From positions 1-17,439 of the forward strand of contig DIUF01000075.1 in assembly GCA_002422285.1 (NCBI GenBank): a DNA stretch of 17,439 nt, in the 5' to 3' direction. Below are positions 15,218-17,439 of the stretch, piece after piece (positions within the stretch are counted from its first letter, which is position 1; every line of letters starts with the position of its first letter). This DNA is from Flavobacteriales bacterium UBA6165 (lineage in GTDB: Bacteria > Bacteroidota > Bacteroidia > Flavobacteriales_D > Crocinitomicaceae). Below the pieces are notes generated by a model. The model was not told where the DNA came from and ran no database searches. It was given only the letters and a program-made list of their open reading frames with translations. Made by a program: the position numbers and the translations under genes.

Positions 15218-16396
15218 ATGAGCACGAAATTCACACTCACCATCATTATTGGATTTGTACTCAACCCAATTTTTGCGCAACTTACGATAACAAACGGCGT
15301 TCACAACATGGAAATCACAGGTGCCATATCGGGATATTACAATTATCGTCTTTTGAAACCCGATGCCACAAACCAAGATTTGAATAAAAACCGTTTTCGA
15401 TTGCGTGATGCTCAAATTCAAATTGAAGGACGAGTTGGCAGAACCTGGGAATACGAACTTCAATTTGACATTGCAGATTTGGCATCAGGATCGAACATCA
15501 TCGATGGCGAAAACCCAGGTTTGATGGATGCTTATGTAAAGTACAAAGGCTTGAAATTTATCGATATACAAGTGGGTTATGGCAAAACGCCCTATTCTAG
15601 AAATTCATTGGTACCGTTTTTCTTATCACCGTACTGGCAGCGCGCTCAAATCACCCGTGGAGATATTTTCTCGCGTCGTGACATTGGTGTTACATTGAGC
15701 CAATCTTTTTGGAAACAGCGCATCAATGTATATGGTGGTATTTACAACGGTATTGGTGAAATCTCTCTTCGCGGCGACAACGATGCAACAGGAAGTGTAG
15801 AATACATTGCGCGTGCTGACTTCGCATATCCTGCACGTTTTCGCTACCAAGAAATAGACACGCGCCACGTCCCAATTCCGATGTTTCAAGTTGGTTTCAA
15901 CGGACGATATACCAAAAGAAATCTACCAGATGGGGGAACTTTTCCAGCGTTTTCTGGTGGTGAATACGGACTACGTGTATTGGATGGTGAACGCTACATC
16001 TACGGACTCGATGCGGCATTTATGTACAAAGGTTTTTCGGGAACTTTCGAAATTCATCAGTTCAGAGGTCAACCCAGATTGGCAACTAATCCCTTGCTCC
16101 AAGGATTACCCGAAGAACAAACAGGCCGATTTTTTCTTGCAGGTGGCTGGGTTGGACAGGCCAATTATTTCTTCAAAAAGTACAGAACAATTGTCTCGGT
16201 GCGTTATGAAACGTTAGATTTAAATGATTTGGTTTCAGGTCGCTCAGAGCGTCTGTCTTTCGCTGTGGCTTATCAATTGAATGGCTTTAATTCGATGATT
16301 AAGTTCCAGTATTTCAATATTTTGAAAGAAGAGTCGATAGACCCCTTACGCTGGACAGAACAGTTTAGAATTGGATGGCAGTTTATGTTTAGGTAA
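15218..16396 (+). CDS. Porin of the phosphate-selective OprO/OprP family
   Basis: This encodes 392 residues, beginning with signal peptide MSTKFTLTIIIGFVLNPIFAQ. The family pattern is clear: a first strand G.ISGYYNYRLL, then RFRLRDAQIQIEGRVGRTWEYELQFDIA, DAYVKYKGLKFIDIQVGYGKTPYSRNSL, an RGDIFSRRDIGVTL turn, and many amphipathic strands ending with a C-terminal aromatic strand (RIGWQFMF). Such proteins form outer-membrane barrels for anions. Selectivity for phosphate or pyrophosphate depends on arginine/lysine ladders that I cannot confirm by eye, so the substrate should not be taken from the family name. The ATG follows the SdiA-domain gene stop by two bases (TAATCATG), implying coupling. Confidence 0.88.
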   Translation: MSTKFTLTIIIGFVLNPIFAQLTITNGVHNMEITGAISGYYNYRLLKPDATNQDLNKNRFRLRDAQIQIEGRVGRTWEYELQFDIADLASGSNIIDGENPGLMDAYVKYKGLKFIDIQVGYGKTPYSRNSLVPFFLSPYWQRAQITRGDIFSRRDIGVTLSQSFWKQRINVYGGIYNGIGEISLRGDNDATGSVEYIARADFAYPARFRYQEIDTRHVPIPMFQVGFNGRYTKRNLPDGGTFPAFSGGEYGLRVLDGERYIYGLDAAFMYKGFSGTFEIHQFRGQPRLATNPLLQGLPEEQTGRFFLAGGWVGQANYFFKKYRTIVSVRYETLDLNDLVSGRSERLSFAVAYQLNGFNSMIKFQYFNILKEESIDPLRWTEQFRIGWQFMFR

Positions 16397-16403
16397 GTCG
16401 AGG

Positions 16404-16454
16404 AAGTGTTGGGTGAAAAAATATTAAGTGTTGGGTGAAAAAGTGTTGAGTGAA
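16404..16454. repeat. Short imperfect tandem repeat after the porin gene
   Basis: The unit AAGTGTTGGGTGAAAAA occurs at 16404-16420 and again identically at 16426-16442. A degenerate third copy (AAGTGTTGAGTGAA) starts at 16441. It lies directly after the porin stop codon. No terminator-like hairpin accompanies it. Confidence 0.65.
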
Positions 16455-16585
16455 TTCAAAGATTTTTTGGAGCGTAGTTTAACAGGATATGAAGGTCAAG
16501 GAATCCTTAACACGGAGTAACGGCTAATGGGTCACGAGTATCTTAAACTCAATTTCATTTTCTCAAATCAATTGCCTTTTCTTAC
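16455..16585. other. Intergenic stretch with degenerate heptamer-like motif
   Basis: No credible gene is seen here; the upstream ATG at 16527 is judged spurious. The part at about 16512-16540 reads as a run of related seven- to eight-base words (ACGGAGTA, ACGGCTA, ATGGGTC, ACGAGTA), which looks like a decayed heptamer repeat. Confidence 0.35.
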
Positions 16586-16593
16586 TACTTTTG
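16586..16593 (+). promoter_or_regulatory. Bacteroidota -7 box immediately upstream of the membrane protein gene
   Basis: TACTTTTG is an exact TAnnTTTG. It ends five bases before the ATG at 16599, so the transcript probably begins at or next to the start codon. This also argues that translation starts at 16599 and not at the upstream ATG at 16527. Confidence 0.5.
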
Positions 16594-16598
16594 CCGAA

Positions 16599-17255
16599 AT
16601 GACACAACTCAGCAAATTATCAGAGCTTCTCGCATACATTTTTCATCCCTTAAACATTCCGTTAATGGGCTTGCTTCTCTTGATGTATTTGCCTGGAACA
16701 CCGGAATCGTTTCTCGTAGCTGATTCATTTTATCATATCTCGAGCGATTTGAAAATGATGCTGCTGATGCTTTTTGGTCTATTCACTTGGTTAGCACCAC
16801 TAGGCACTGTAATCATGCTCAAACGCAGCGGTGAAATCAGTGACTTACAAATGGATGCTCGACAAGAACGACATGTTCCCATTTCTTTTATGCTGTTCTA
16901 TTTTTTGGTGTTTTTCGCCCTAGTGCAATTTTATCTACCGCCCAACGTCATCCCGAAATCAACGAATAGCATTTTGCTTGGCGCAGCCATTGGTATGCTC
17001 GCTGCACGAATTGCCAACCGCGATATCAAACTGAGTTTACATGCCCTAGGAATGGGAATGCTCACGGGAGCTGTTTATGTGTATTACAACACTTTAGCAG
17101 TGTTCCCTATTTGGTTGATGCCTAGTCTTTTCATTCTATCTGGAATTGTAGTGAGCAGCAGAATTATCCTTCAAAAACACGACTTGCAGCAGTCATTGAT
17201 CGGTTACGTGATTGGTTTTGCCGCACAGTTTGTGGCGGGATTGATTTTATCTTAG
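16599..17255 (+). CDS. Integral membrane protein of unknown function (Bacteroidota type)
   Basis: From the ATG at 16599 the product has 218 residues; an in-frame ATG at 16527 would add 24 residues but lies upstream of a promoter-like box. About six hydrophobic segments are visible (LNIPLMGLLLLMYL, MMLLMLFGLFTWLAPLGTVIML, FMLFYFLVFFALVQFYL, SILLGAAIGMLAA, GMLTGAVYVYYNTLAVFPIWLMPSLF, IGYVIGFAAQFVAGLIL). Between the second and third is a conserved-looking charged loop, GEISDLQMDARQERHVP. A small hydrophilic RIANRDIKLSLHALG loop follows the fourth. The helix-loop arrangement and the R-rich loop are reminiscent of PAP2-like membrane proteins, but I cannot identify the full phosphatase signature, so no activity is assigned. 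It appears to be transcribed alone. Confidence 0.78.
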   Translation: MTQLSKLSELLAYIFHPLNIPLMGLLLLMYLPGTPESFLVADSFYHISSDLKMMLLMLFGLFTWLAPLGTVIMLKRSGEISDLQMDARQERHVPISFMLFYFLVFFALVQFYLPPNVIPKSTNSILLGAAIGMLAARIANRDIKLSLHALGMGMLTGAVYVYYNTLAVFPIWLMPSLFILSGIVVSSRIILQKHDLQQSLIGYVIGFAAQFVAGLILS

Positions 17256-17291
17256 AAAAGCCTTCGTTTTAATCTTTGTAAATATTTTTTT

Positions 17292-17439
17292 ACCACAAAG
17301 ACACTAGGAACACGAAGTTGCTCACAAAGAAAAATAGTAAATTGATTTTACCCAGAAGTACCTTCGTGTAAACCTTTGTGCTTTCGTGACTTTGTGGCTA
17401 TTTTTTATACCACCAAGACACTAGGAACACGAAGTTGCT
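17292..17439. repeat. Interspersed repeat with direct and inverted copies, running off the window
   Basis: A 31-base sequence at 17292-17322 (ACCACAAAGACACTAGG, then AACACGAAGTTGCT) recurs at 17409-17439 with one mismatch. Between them, 17362-17398 is an approximate inverted copy (CTTCGTGT at 17362-17369, CTTTGTGG at 17390-17397). T-rich runs precede both direct copies. Elements built on CACAAAG/CTTTGTG words are common dispersed intergenic repeats in Bacteroidota. The second direct copy reaches the window end and may continue. Confidence 0.75.

Noticed and set aside
16527..16598. N-terminal extension of the membrane protein from the ATG at 16527
   Set aside because: The extension crosses a repeat-like spacer and an exact TAnnTTTG promoter box placed just before the ATG at 16599.
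17292..17439. Possible CRISPR array from the 31-base repeats
   Set aside because: Only two direct copies are seen, the gap is 86 bases and contains an inverted relative, and no cas genes are present.
1..17439. tRNA, rRNA, transposase or integrase genes
   Set aside because: I found no cloverleaf-like segments, rRNA signatures, DDE/HUH or integrase motifs on either strand.

Overview
The window looks like a chromosomal segment of a Bacteroidota bacterium, most likely a Flavobacteriales-type gliding or T9SS-bearing lineage. The evidence is a protein with a type IX secretion (Por) sorting tail, many secreted and outer-membrane proteins with 'AQ' signal-peptide ends, an AT-rich composition, and at least seven upstream regions carrying the Bacteroidota -7 promoter box TAnnTTTG in place of an E. 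coli-type -10. I see no phage, insertion sequence, CRISPR array, tRNA or rRNA. Every intergenic stretch is under 300 bases.

Layout, left to right. (1) 1-422, plus strand: the C-terminal end of an M42-family metallopeptidase. (2) 423-537: a convergent spacer with two copies of a 36-base repeat and a hairpin. (3) 538-1920, minus strand: a tightly overlapping operon mazG > lipoprotein B > lipoprotein A. The two lipoproteins are diverged tandem paralogues with a shared cysteine pattern. (4) 1990-2048: a long imperfect hairpin separating mazG from the upstream gene. (5) 2059-3681, minus strand: a YbiT-like ABC-F ATPase with one intact and one degenerate composite ATP site. (6) 3916-6939, plus strand: a large secreted multidomain CotH-type protein with a T9SS tail, followed by a strong bidirectional terminator at 6963-6993. 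(7) 7111-11214, minus strand: a compact five-gene run, ABC ATPase > YihY membrane protein > RuvX > two tandem paralogous putative outer-membrane barrel proteins. (8) 11312-13771, plus strand: a DUF5916/CBM9-like outer-membrane protein. (9) 13875-16396, plus strand: an operon of a lipoprotein, an SdiA-regulated-domain propeller protein and a phosphate-selective-type porin (OprO/OprP family). (10) 16599-17255, plus strand: an integral membrane protein of unknown function, probably from a leaderless mRNA. (11) 17292-17439: an interspersed repeat that runs off the window.

How the genes work together: housekeeping functions (nucleotide-pool sanitation by MazG, RuvX nuclease, ABC-F translation factor) are interleaved with envelope functions (surface lipoproteins, barrels, porin, secreted CotH protein). 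The most distinctive observation is a probably uncharacterised domain of about 165-175 residues. It occurs both near the C-terminus of the secreted CotH protein and as the whole mature body of the lipoprotein at 13875-14477. I did not find a clear defence or mobile system, and I do not claim one.
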